DNA of 26,110 bases from Bacteroidales bacterium (GTDB taxonomy: Bacteria > Bacteroidota > Bacteroidia > Bacteroidales > NBLH01), in assembly GCA_026988445.1 (NCBI GenBank), contig JALSLF010000050.1:1-26110 (forward strand), given 5' to 3'. The position numbers and the translations under genes are program-made. Each line of letters starts with the position of its first letter. The stretch's first letter is position 1. The notes under the pieces are model-generated. The model did no database searches. It was not told the origin of the DNA and saw nothing but the letters and a program-made list of their open reading frames with translations. This document shows positions 15,749-23,634 of this stretch, one piece after another.

Positions 15749-17182
15749 ATGACAATAAACATACAAAAACAAATAAGTATAGCTGCAAGCCAATCTATTG
15801 TTGTATTAACCGATGATTTTGACAAATTAAAAGAGGTTCAGTTTTCGGATGATGAACTTTATTTCGTAAAAAAATCGATTGAAAATAAAGAAAAACTAAT
15901 CATTGTAAACCAATATAAACGTTTGGTTTTTATTCAAATTTTGCCGGATGATGAAGACGAAAATGAAAAACGTGAAAAAATTCGCCGTGCTGCTGCTAAA
16001 TTAAAGTCTTTTTTAAACCGAAATAAAATTCAGGATATTCAAATTGTTGACACAGATAATAAAACACGTTATCAGCTTGATTATGCTGAAGGTCTTGCTT
16101 TAAGTCATTATCAGTTTTTAAAATATTTTGAAAATAAAGAGGATAAAATCAACAGTTTGAAAAATATTTTTATTGTTAACAATAAAATAACCGATGAGGA
16201 AATAAATGAGATAAATGCTGTTGTTTCAGCCGTTTATAAGGCACGTACTTTAGTAAACGAGCCTGTTTCGTATATGGATGCTGAGCAAATGGTAAGCGAA
16301 ACCCAAGCATTGAGTAAAGAGTGTGGTTTTAAATTAGATGTTTTAGAAAAAAAACAAATCGAAAGCCTTAAAATGGGTGGTTTGTTAGCCGTAAATAAAG
16401 GAAGTGCCAAACCACCTAAATTTATGATAATGAGTTGGGAGCCTGAAAATGCTAAAAATAATCAACCGGTTGTTCTTGTTGGTAAAGGTATTGTTATGGA
16501 TACGGGAGGCTATAGCTTAAAACCCACTGCCGATAGTATGGATTATATGAAGTCGGATATGGGAGGTTCGGCAGCGGTAATAGGTACTATGGCTGCAGTG
16601 TCAAAAGCAAAATTACCTGTAAAACTTATTGGTTTGGTTCCATTAACCGATAATGCCATTGGTCCGGATGCTTATATGCCCGGTGATGTTATTACCATGC
16701 ATAACGGTAAAACAGTTGAAGTATTGAATACCGATGCTGAAGGTCGTTTAATTTTGGCAGATGCATTGAGCTATGCGCAAAAGTACAATCCTGAATTGGT
16801 TTTTGATTTGGCAACACTTACCGGAGCAGCTGTTATGGCTGTGGGTGAATTTGCTACCGTTACCATGGGAACAGCCAATGACGACACATTTAGAAAATTA
16901 GAGTTAAGTGCTTTTAATACTTTTGAACGCATTGCACGTATGCCTTTTTGGGATGATTACAAAGAATTATTAAAATCAAATATTGCCGATTTAAAAAATA
17001 TTGGCGGAAGAATGGCAGGGGCTATTACCGCAGGTAAGTTTTTAGAAAATTTTACAAGTTATCCTTGGATACATTTGGATATTGCCGGACCTGCCTATAT
17101 GAAAAAAGATAGCAATTACTTAACTACAGGAGGCACCGGTGTTGGTGTTCGTTTACTTTTTGATTTTTTTAAAAATTATTAA
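15749..17182 (+). CDS. pepA: Leucyl aminopeptidase, peptidase family M17
   Basis: M17 enzymes are hexameric two-metal aminopeptidases that release N-terminal residues from peptides in the cytoplasm. The 477-residue protein has the full metal site in its C-terminal half: Lys246 in LVGKGIVMD, Asp251 in the same block, Asp270 in MKSDMGGSAA, and Asp329 and Glu331 in NTDAEGRL, with catalytic Arg333. The N-terminal domain (about 1-160) is the variable macro-like domain and matches the family only loosely, as is usual. LATLTGAAVMAVG and the terminal TGGTGVGVRLL are also typical. It has no signal peptide. It lies upstream of pdxA with a 75-base gap; whether the two are co-transcribed is unclear. Confidence 0.95.
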   Translation: MTINIQKQISIAASQSIVVLTDDFDKLKEVQFSDDELYFVKKSIENKEKLIIVNQYKRLVFIQILPDDEDENEKREKIRRAAAKLKSFLNRNKIQDIQIVDTDNKTRYQLDYAEGLALSHYQFLKYFENKEDKINSLKNIFIVNNKITDEEINEINAVVSAVYKARTLVNEPVSYMDAEQMVSETQALSKECGFKLDVLEKKQIESLKMGGLLAVNKGSAKPPKFMIMSWEPENAKNNQPVVLVGKGIVMDTGGYSLKPTADSMDYMKSDMGGSAAVIGTMAAVSKAKLPVKLIGLVPLTDNAIGPDAYMPGDVITMHNGKTVEVLNTDAEGRLILADALSYAQKYNPELVFDLATLTGAAVMAVGEFATVTMGTANDDTFRKLELSAFNTFERIARMPFWDDYKELLKSNIADLKNIGGRMAGAITAGKFLENFTSYPWIHLDIAGPAYMKKDSNYLTTGGTGVGVRLLFDFFKNY

Positions 17183-17257
17183 ATTAATTATTCCTTTACG
17201 GGATATTTAATATGCTATAAATTTCCGAAGGGGAAAAACAATATAAATCAATTATCA

Positions 17258-18316
17258 ATGGAAGAGAAACCAAAAAACATACAAAGCAAAATAAAAGTTG
17301 GAATAAGTCAAGGTGATATTAATGGCATAAGCTACGAGATAATTATAAAGTCATTGATGGATAATCGTATTTTTGAACAATTAACACCTATTTTATACGG
17401 TTCATCAAAAGTACTTACCTATCATCGCAAGGCAATTAATGTGAACAATTTTAGCATGTACAATATAAAATCACCTGCGGATGCTAATTTGAAACGAGCC
17501 AATATTATCAATTGTTTAGATGATAATATCCGGGTAGAATTGGGAAAATCTACAACTATGGCGGGTGAGGCTTCTTTTGTATCGCTTGAAAAAGCTACTG
17601 ATGATTTAAAAAACGGCAGTATTGATGTGTTGGTTACGGCACCTATTAATAAATACAATATTCAAATTGAAGGATTTAACTTTCCGGGACATACTGAATA
17701 TTTAATGGAAAAGTTTGGTGCCGATGATGTTTTAATGCTTTTGGTTAATGAAAATTTACGTGTTGGTGTGGTTACGGGACATGTTCCTTTGAAAGATGTT
17801 TCTGCCGCCATAAGCAAAGAAAGTATTTTAAGTAAATTGAGAATTTTACATAAGTCCTTAATCAGAGATTTTGTGGTAACTAATCCGCGAATAGCTGTTT
17901 TAGGCTTAAATCCGCATGCCGGAGATAAAGGTTTAATTGGTAAAGAAGAACAGGAAATAATTATACCGGCAATAGATGCTGCACGTGAAGAAGGAATTAT
18001 GGCTTTGGGTCCTTATGCTGCCGATGGTTTATTTGGTTCGGATGCTTTTTCAAAATTTGATGCTATTTTGGCTATGTATCATGATCAAGGATTAGCTCCT
18101 TTTAAGGCTTTGGCTTTTTCGAGCGGAGTAAATTACACTGCCGGTTTACCTGTGGTAAGAACATCGCCGGCACACGGAACGGCTTTTGAAATTGCCGGTA
18201 AAGGATTGGCAAACCCACAATCGTTTAGACAAGCAATGTTTTTGGCAGTAGATATATTTAAAAACCGCAAACTTTATGACGAGCTTAGTAAAAACCCATT
18301 AAAAACTAAAGATTAA
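17258..18316 (+). CDS. pdxA: 4-hydroxythreonine-4-phosphate dehydrogenase
   Basis: PdxA oxidises 4-phosphohydroxy-L-threonine with NAD+; the product condenses with deoxyxylulose phosphate via PdxJ to make pyridoxine phosphate. The 352-residue protein begins with KVGISQGDINGISYEII, and has VTAPINKYNI and FPGHTEYL with His145. VVTGHVPLKDV, LGLNPHAGDKGLIG with His220, YHDQGLAPFKAL with His275, and TSPAHGTAFEIAGKG complete the pattern. The three histidines are the expected metal ligands, so the enzyme looks intact. Its presence implies the DXP-dependent route to vitamin B6. The repeat-rich gap begins just after the stop. Confidence 0.96.
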   Translation: MEEKPKNIQSKIKVGISQGDINGISYEIIIKSLMDNRIFEQLTPILYGSSKVLTYHRKAINVNNFSMYNIKSPADANLKRANIINCLDDNIRVELGKSTTMAGEASFVSLEKATDDLKNGSIDVLVTAPINKYNIQIEGFNFPGHTEYLMEKFGADDVLMLLVNENLRVGVVTGHVPLKDVSAAISKESILSKLRILHKSLIRDFVVTNPRIAVLGLNPHAGDKGLIGKEEQEIIIPAIDAAREEGIMALGPYAADGLFGSDAFSKFDAILAMYHDQGLAPFKALAFSSGVNYTAGLPVVRTSPAHGTAFEIAGKGLANPQSFRQAMFLAVDIFKNRKLYDELSKNPLKTKD

Positions 18317-18391
18317 AAGTATTTTCTTACTAAAGTTTTGTAGTTGCTACTATTTTACAGGGAAAATATAAATTGAAGTTTGTTGGTAGGC

Positions 18392-18800
18392 GGCAAAGGT
18401 TTTAGCCACAGATCCGCCAGTGGTCGGACACGTGAATGCAGATAAACGCAGATGTAAAACATCTTCGATGTTTTTGTTTTTATGAGCCAAAAAAATAAAT
18501 TAATATGTTTTGACGGTGGCAAAAGGTTTTAGCCACAGATCCGCCAGTGGTCGGACACGTGAATGCAGATAAACGCAGATGTAAAACATCTTCGATGTTT
18601 TTGTTTGTATGAACCAAAAAAAATAAGTTAATATGTTTTGGCGGTGGTAAAGGTTTTATCCACAGATGAACACTGATAGACACAGATGTTTAAAACATCT
18701 GCGATGTTTTTGTTTCTATGCATAAAGAATGCATGCGGTAAAGGTTTTGTCCACAGAATAAGGAATATCGAACACCGATTAAGGATTTTGATTTTCTATT
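18392..18800. repeat. Tandem repeat array, 127-bp units with shorter degenerate copies
   Basis: Two near-identical 127-bp units (18392-18518 and 18519-18645) are followed by a divergent 91-bp copy (18646-18736) and a decayed fourth start (18737-about 18800). Each opens with a GGTAAAGG-like segment and GGTTTTAGCCACAGAT or a variant. Units 1 and 2 are identical over about 80 bases. Copy 3 reads CCACAGATGAACACTGATAG at the matching place. This CCACAGAT...CACAGAT wording resembles short dispersed repeats seen in intergenic DNA of many bacteria (from memory). No reading frame of substance is preserved. Confidence 0.85.
18456..18480 (+). terminator. Hairpin plus T-run in repeat unit 1, possible pdxA terminator
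   Basis: AAAACATC (18456-18463) pairs with GATGTTTT (18467-18474) across TTC and continues into a T-rich run. The same structure recurs in units 2 and 3. In each unit a preceding AGATGT can instead pair with ACATCT, so two hairpins compete for the middle arm. It may stop transcription coming from pdxA. Confidence 0.45.
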
Positions 18801-18809
18801 TACGGTAAG

Positions 18810-19002
18810 GTGTTAAACACTGTCAGGTGTCGGCGCACACTGACAGGTTTTTGGCGAGCCGCGGCAGGGATTGAAGCGGATAGCCCGCAGGACGTAATGC
18901 CTGCAAAAGCAAGCCGCAAAGAGCGACCAACGGAAGCTACTTTGCGGCTTTGCTTTTGCGGCATTGCGAACGAGGACTATGAGCGGAAAGCCCGTTGTCC
19001 GC
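18810..19002. repeat. GC-rich structured intergenic element with a long hairpin
   Basis: By hand count 18841-18960 is 57% G+C, in sharp contrast with the AT-rich surroundings. A first hairpin pairs CTGTCA plus GTGT (18820-18830) with ACAC plus TGACAG (18837-18846). The main hairpin pairs 18897-18921 with 18940-18964: about 24 base pairs with two single-base bulges around an 18-base loop. It is flanked by near-identical 13-mers AGCGGATAGCCCG (18875-18887) and AGCGGAAAGCCCG (18982-18994). This could be a dispersed palindromic repeat, a miniature mobile element or a structured RNA; the sequence alone does not decide. A 198-base frame across it (18810-19007) looks spurious. Confidence 0.7.
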
Positions 19003-19053
19003 CCTGATAATCAAAAAATTAAAGCTTATTTTGCTAAATTCAATACAATATTA

Positions 19054-19084
19054 TTTGTAATTCAGCTTGCTTGCTGTATATTTG
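19054..19084 (+). promoter_or_regulatory. Promoter of ileS
   Basis: TTTG (19054-19057), 19 bases, TATATTTG (19077-19084): a perfect Bacteroidota promoter, ending 34 bases before the ATG at 19119. It overlaps a possible upstream TTG start at 19071 and so argues against that start. Confidence 0.8.
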
Positions 19085-19118
19085 CAAATCTTTTAAAAAT
19101 TGGGTGAAAAGTAAAGTA

Positions 19119-22100
19119 ATGGGAACAAAATTTAAAGAATACAAAAAACTTGATTTATCGCAAATCAATAAAGATGTATTAAAAGAGTGGGAAGAAAACA
19201 AAACTTTTGAGAAAAGTTTATCGACCAGAGAAGGAAATCCCTCATTTGTTTTTTATGAAGGTCCGCCGTCGGCAAATGGCTTACCGGGCATTCATCATGT
19301 TATGGCGCGTAGTATCAAAGATGTATTTTGCCGTTATAAAACCCAAAAAGGTTTTCATGTAAAACGAAAAGCCGGCTGGGATACACATGGATTACCGGTT
19401 GAATTGGGCGTGGAAAAAACTTTGGGAATTACCAAAGAAGATATCGGTAAAAAAATATCGGTAAAAGAATATAATGCTACTTGCCGGAAAGAAGTAATGA
19501 AATATACCGGTGTTTGGGAAGATTTGACCAAAAAAATGGGCTATTGGGTGGATATGCATGACCCGTATATTACTTATGATAACCGCTATATTGAAACGGT
19601 TTGGTGGCTACTTAAAGAACTTTATAACAAAGATTTACTTTATAAAGGATATTCTATTCAGCCTTATTCGCCTGCGGCGGGTACGGGTTTGAGTACGCAT
19701 GAATTGAACCAGCCGGGTTGCTATCGCGATGTGAAAGATACGACGGCTACCGTGCAATTTAAAGTGTTGAAAAACGAAAAGAGTGAAAAGCTTTTTGATG
19801 GAGATGAAAATCTTTACTTTTTGGCTTGGACTACTACTCCTTGGACTTTGCCATCGAATACAGCTTTGGCGGTGGGCCCCAAAATTAAATATGTAAAAGT
19901 TAAAACTTTTAATCCTTATACAGGCGAGCAAATTTCGGTTATTTTGGGTAAAGATTTGCTGAACAGTTATTTTAATCCGAAAAATGCGGATTTAAAATTT
20001 GAAGATTATAAACCCGGAGATAAAAAAATTCCTTTTGAAGTAGTTGCCGAATACTTGGGGACTGATTTAGAGGGTGTTCGTTATGAACAGCTTATACCTT
20101 GGGTTAAGCCTATGGGCGATGCTTTTAGGGTGGTTCTTGGTGATTTTGTTACAACCGAAGACGGTACGGGAATTGTTCATATTGCACCTACTTTTGGTGC
20201 GGATGATGACCGTGTAGCTAAAAAAGCCGGCATTGCTCCTTTAATTTTAATTGACAAGGAAGAAAGTCGCCGCCCTATGGTTGATTTGACCGGTAAGTTT
20301 TATAAAATTGAAGATTTAGACGATAGTTTTGTTAAAGAATATGTTAATGTAGATTTGTATAAAGCCTTTGCCGGACGGTTTGTTAAAAATTCGTACGATA
20401 GTTCATTGCCCGATGATGCAGAAACACTTGATGTGGATATTGCCGTAATGCTGAAAAAGGAAAATAAAGCTTTTAAAGTAGAAAAACATACGCATAATTA
20501 TCCGCATTGTTGGCGTACTGATAAACCGGTACTTTATTATCCGCTTGACTCTTGGTTTATCCGTACTACTGCGCTTAAAGAACGGATGATTGAACTTAAC
20601 AAAACCATTAATTGGAATCCGGAAAGTACCGGTACGGGACGTTTTGGTCAATGGCTTGAAAATTTGGTTGATTGGAACTTGTCGCGTTCGCGCTTTTGGG
20701 GAACACCTTTACCGATTTGGGTAAGCGAAGATAAAAAAGAGCGTATTTGTATTGGTTCGGTAGCAGAATTAAAAGCCGAAATTGATAAATCAATAGCTGC
20801 GGGTTTTATGAACGAAAATCCTTTAACCGACTATGTTGAAGGAGATAACAGCAAAGATAATTACGAAAAATTTGATTTGCATCGTCCGTTTGTTGATGAG
20901 GTAATTTTGGTATCGGAAAGCGGACAAAAAATGTTTCGTGAGCTGGATTTGATTGATGTTTGGTTTGACTCGGGTGCAATGCCTTATGCACAAATGCATT
21001 ATCCGTTTGAAAACAAAGAAGATTTTGACCAATATTATCCTGCTGATTTTATTGCCGAAGGGGTAGATCAAACACGCGGTTGGTTTTTTACGCTTCATGC
21101 CATTGCCACCATGTTGTTTGATTCGGTTGCCTTTAAAAACATTATCTCAAACGGTTTGGTATTGGATAAAAATGGTAATAAGATGTCGAAACGTTTGGGT
21201 AATGCCGTAGATCCTTTTGATACGATTGAAAAATACGGTTCTGACCCCTTGCGTTGGTATATGCTTACTAATGCTCCGCCTTGGGATAATTTAAAATTTG
21301 ATGTAAACGGGGTTGATGAGACACGCAGAAAATTTTTCGGTACAATATATAATACTTATTCGTTTTTTGCATTATATGCAAATGTTGATGGTTTTACATA
21401 CTCCGAAGATGAAATTCCTTTGGAAAAACGTCCTGAAATAGACCGTTGGATTATTTCATTGCTTAATTCTTTGGTAAAAGATGTTGGAAACTATTATGAA
21501 AATTATTTTCCGACAAAAGCCGGACGTGCAATACAGGAATTTGTTATTGATCATTTAAGTAATTGGTATGTACGTTTAAACAGAAAACGTTTTTGGGGTG
21601 GCGCTTACGAAGAAAATAAAATTGCTGCTTATCAAACTTTATATACATGTTTGATAACTGTGGCAAAATTATCGGCACCTATAGCTCCGTTTTATATGGA
21701 CATGCTGTATAAAGATTTGATTGGAGCAACGGGAAAAGAAAATTTTGAATCGGTACATCTATCAGATTTTCCGGATTATGATGAAAAAGCCATAGACAAA
21801 GACTTGGAAGAACGAATGAGTATTGCCCAGCAAATATCTTCTATGGTATTGGGTTTACGTCGTCAGAAAAGTTTAAAAGTACGTCAGCCTTTGGCAAAAA
21901 TCATGATACCGGTACTGCGCCCTGAACTAAAAGAGCAAATTGAAGCTGAAAAGGATATTATTTTATCGGAAATTAACGTTAAAGAAATTGAATATATTGG
22001 CGAAGATGCTGCTTTTTTGGTGAAAAAAATTAAACCGGAATTTAAAATATTGGGTAAAAAATACGGTAAGTTGATGAAACAAATATCGGCAGCCGTAAAT

Positions 22101-22556
22101 AAGTTTACACAAGATGATATTCGTAAAATAGAGCGCGAGGGTAAATATTTGCTAAAATTAGACGAGCAGGAAATAGAATTACTTATTGATGAGGTAAATA
22201 TTTCTTCGGAAGATATTCCGGGCTGGTTGGTAGCAAGTAACAATAAAGTAACCGTAGCTTTGGATGTGGAAGTAACTGAAGATTTGCGTCAAGAAGGTAT
22301 TGCACGCGAGTTTATTAATCGTATTCAAAATTTCCGTAAAGAAATGGGCTTGGAAGTAACCGATAAAATTAATTTAAATATTCAAAAAGATGATATGATT
22401 AATCAAGCTATTGAAAAACACAAAGATTATATAGCTGCCCAAACATTAACAGAAAAGTTAAATCTGATTGATGAAATAAACGAAGAATTTGGAACTAAAT
22501 TTGTGGAGATTGACAATACTATTAAAACAAAGATTCAAATAGTTCCGAATAAATAA
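19119..22556 (+). CDS. ileS: Isoleucyl-tRNA synthetase, long type-2-like form with GxHH signature
   Basis: IleRS charges tRNA-Ile and edits mischarged valine. I place the start at the ATG at 19119 (1145 residues) because the family match begins there (MGTKFKEYKKLDLSQIN) and the promoter overlaps the longer frame. The class I signature reads PPSANGLPGIHH (49-60), so the usual HIGH is replaced by Gly57-Ile-His59-His60. KAGWDTHGLPVELGVEK follows. The editing domain holds TTTPWTLPSNTALAVG and GTGIVHIAPTFGADD. DVWFDSGAMPYAQ and the KMSKR loop (688-692) are intact. The roughly 1140-residue length and the long C-terminal region resemble eukaryote-like type 2 enzymes rather than the 940-residue E. 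coli type. No C-terminal zinc Cys cluster is visible. Downstream genes are on the same strand. Confidence 0.97.
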   Translation: MGTKFKEYKKLDLSQINKDVLKEWEENKTFEKSLSTREGNPSFVFYEGPPSANGLPGIHHVMARSIKDVFCRYKTQKGFHVKRKAGWDTHGLPVELGVEKTLGITKEDIGKKISVKEYNATCRKEVMKYTGVWEDLTKKMGYWVDMHDPYITYDNRYIETVWWLLKELYNKDLLYKGYSIQPYSPAAGTGLSTHELNQPGCYRDVKDTTATVQFKVLKNEKSEKLFDGDENLYFLAWTTTPWTLPSNTALAVGPKIKYVKVKTFNPYTGEQISVILGKDLLNSYFNPKNADLKFEDYKPGDKKIPFEVVAEYLGTDLEGVRYEQLIPWVKPMGDAFRVVLGDFVTTEDGTGIVHIAPTFGADDDRVAKKAGIAPLILIDKEESRRPMVDLTGKFYKIEDLDDSFVKEYVNVDLYKAFAGRFVKNSYDSSLPDDAETLDVDIAVMLKKENKAFKVEKHTHNYPHCWRTDKPVLYYPLDSWFIRTTALKERMIELNKTINWNPESTGTGRFGQWLENLVDWNLSRSRFWGTPLPIWVSEDKKERICIGSVAELKAEIDKSIAAGFMNENPLTDYVEGDNSKDNYEKFDLHRPFVDEVILVSESGQKMFRELDLIDVWFDSGAMPYAQMHYPFENKEDFDQYYPADFIAEGVDQTRGWFFTLHAIATMLFDSVAFKNIISNGLVLDKNGNKMSKRLGNAVDPFDTIEKYGSDPLRWYMLTNAPPWDNLKFDVNGVDETRRKFFGTIYNTYSFFALYANVDGFTYSEDEIPLEKRPEIDRWIISLLNSLVKDVGNYYENYFPTKAGRAIQEFVIDHLSNWYVRLNRKRFWGGAYEENKIAAYQTLYTCLITVAKLSAPIAPFYMDMLYKDLIGATGKENFESVHLSDFPDYDEKAIDKDLEERMSIAQQISSMVLGLRRQKSLKVRQPLAKIMIPVLRPELKEQIEAEKDIILSEINVKEIEYIGEDAAFLVKKIKPEFKILGKKYGKLMKQISAAVNKFTQDDIRKIEREGKYLLKLDEQEIELLIDEVNISSEDIPGWLVASNNKVTVALDVEVTEDLRQEGIAREFINRIQNFRKEMGLEVTDKINLNIQKDDMINQAIEKHKDYIAAQTLTEKLNLIDEINEEFGTKFVEIDNTIKTKIQIVPNK

Positions 22557-22594
22557 ATTTGGAAATTTGAATGGTTTTTTGTATAATTTAAAGT

Positions 22595-22900
22595 ATGAAT
22601 AAAATTATTACAGAAAATATTGAAAAAATTAATGAATATTGTAAAAGATATAATGTTAAAGAATTATATGCAATAGGTTCTGTTGTTAATGATAATTTTA
22701 AGGACGACAGTGATATTGATTTGTTAATAAAGTTTGATGAGCTGTCAATAGAAGAATATACGGATAATTATTTTATATTACATAATCTTTTTCAAGATAT
22801 TTTTAAACGAAAAGTTGATTTAGTTACCGATAAATCATTAAATAATCCGTATTTTATTAAATCAATAGATAGAACAAAAAAGATTTTATATGCAAGATGA
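22595..22900 (+). CDS. mntA: MNT-domain nucleotidyltransferase antitoxin (MntA-like)
   Basis: The 101-residue protein is a minimal nucleotidyltransferase. It has Gly28-Ser29, ten residues, then Asp40-Ile-Asp42 (GS-X10-DxD) in AIGSVVNDNFKDDSDIDLLI, and a third acidic site in KVDLVTD. This is the exact MntA antitoxin signature; characterised MntA proteins inactivate the partner HEPN toxin by adding AMP to a tyrosine. The gene overlaps the next one by 11 bases, so translation is coupled. It lies 38 bases after ileS, with no clear promoter of its own. The order antitoxin then toxin is one of the two arrangements seen for this module. Codon use is AT-rich like the surroundings. Confidence 0.88.
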   Translation: MNKIITENIEKINEYCKRYNVKELYAIGSVVNDNFKDDSDIDLLIKFDELSIEEYTDNYFILHNLFQDIFKRKVDLVTDKSLNNPYFIKSIDRTKKILYAR

Positions 22901-23228
22901 AATAAAAAAATATTTGTATGATATTTCGGTGTCTGCAAATTCAATTTTTGAGTATCTTGGTAATAAAAGAGACTTTTTTGAATATGAGCAAAATAAATTA
23001 TTAAGGAGAGCCGTAGAACGTGAATTTGAAATAATAGGAGAAGCTGTCAATAAAATTTTACGTATAAATGAACAATTTTCGATTACTAATGCCGAAAGAA
23101 TTATAGCTTTAAGAAACTTTATTATTCATGGATACGACAAGGTAGATAACGTAATAATGTGGGGGATAATTTCACGAGATTTACCAAAATTAAAAGATGA
23201 AGTAGAAAAATTATTAAATAAAAAATAA
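22890..23228 (+). CDS. hepT: HEPN-domain RNase toxin (HepT-like, DUF86)
   Basis: The 112-residue helical protein has the HEPN active-site motif R-X4-H-X-Y: Arg75, His80 and Tyr82 in ALRNFIIHGYDKV. In characterised HepT proteins the Arg and His form the RNase site and the Tyr is the residue AMPylated by MntA. The upstream part (RDFFEYEQNKLLRRAVEREFEIIGEAV) fits the DUF86 helices. The ATG at 22890 sits inside the end of the MntA gene, eleven bases before that gene closes. With its neighbour it forms a HepT/MntA (type VII) toxin-antitoxin module, with no visible damage in either gene. It ends 19 bases before the DksA-like gene. Confidence 0.88.
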   Translation: MQDEIKKYLYDISVSANSIFEYLGNKRDFFEYEQNKLLRRAVEREFEIIGEAVNKILRINEQFSITNAERIIALRNFIIHGYDKVDNVIMWGIISRDLPKLKDEVEKLLNKK

Positions 23229-23247
23229 TTAACTAAAACAGTAGATT

Positions 23248-23622
23248 ATGGCTGAAAAGAAAAGATATTCAGACGAAGAATTAGCCGAATTTAAAGAGAT
23301 TATTCTTGAAAAATTAGCTAAAGCTAAAACAGATTTAGAATTATTGAAAAATACTATAAATCATAGTGATAATAATGACACACATGATACTTCGCCTACT
23401 TTTAAAATAATGGAAGAAGGTGCAGATGTTTATTCAAAAGAACAAGCCGGGCAATTAGCCGTTCGTCAGGAAAAATTTATTAAACATCTTGAAGCTGCTT
23501 TAGTGCGTATTGAAAACAAAACTTACGGTATTTGCCGTGAAACCGGAAAATTAATTTCTAAAGAAAGATTACGTGCGGTACCTCATGCTACATTATCAAT
23601 TGATGCAAAAATAAGACAATAA
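23248..23622 (+). CDS. DksA/TraR-like protein with degenerate zinc finger
   Basis: The 124-residue protein has a long N-terminal helical region (ELAEFKEIILEKLAKAKTDL and EQAGQLAVRQEKFIKHLEAALVRIEN) that would form the DksA coiled coil. A C-terminal finger follows: YGICRETGKLISKERLRAVPHATLSIDAK. In DksA the finger has four Cys as CxxC...CxxC. Here only Cys96 remains; the others are Thr99, Ser117 and Ala120, so zinc is not expected to bind. I recall the same wording in other Bacteroidota homologues, so it is probably a family trait and not decay. DksA proteins act in the RNA polymerase secondary channel. The acidic DxxDxA tip is not obvious here, so the mode of action is uncertain. It is 12 bases before lspA, clearly one transcription unit. 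Confidence 0.88.
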   Translation: MAEKKRYSDEELAEFKEIILEKLAKAKTDLELLKNTINHSDNNDTHDTSPTFKIMEEGADVYSKEQAGQLAVRQEKFIKHLEAALVRIENKTYGICRETGKLISKERLRAVPHATLSIDAKIRQ

Positions 23623-23634
23623 AAATAGAAAGTC

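Noticed and set aside
18392..18800. CRISPR array
   Set aside because: Repeat units are 91-127 bp with no unique spacers between them, and no cas genes are near.
18810..19007. Reading frame of 65 codons across the GC-rich element
   Set aside because: It begins with GTG inside a hairpin, runs through the long palindrome, and its Arg/Ala-rich product looks like translated structured DNA; no family resemblance or ribosome site.
19071..19118. Longer ileS start at TTG 19071
   Set aside because: The extra 16 codons overlap a perfect promoter -7 element, and family similarity starts at the ATG at 19119.
19021..19118. T-box or other riboswitch before ileS
   Set aside because: The leader from the promoter to the ATG is only about 30 bases, too short for a T-box, and no such structure is visible.
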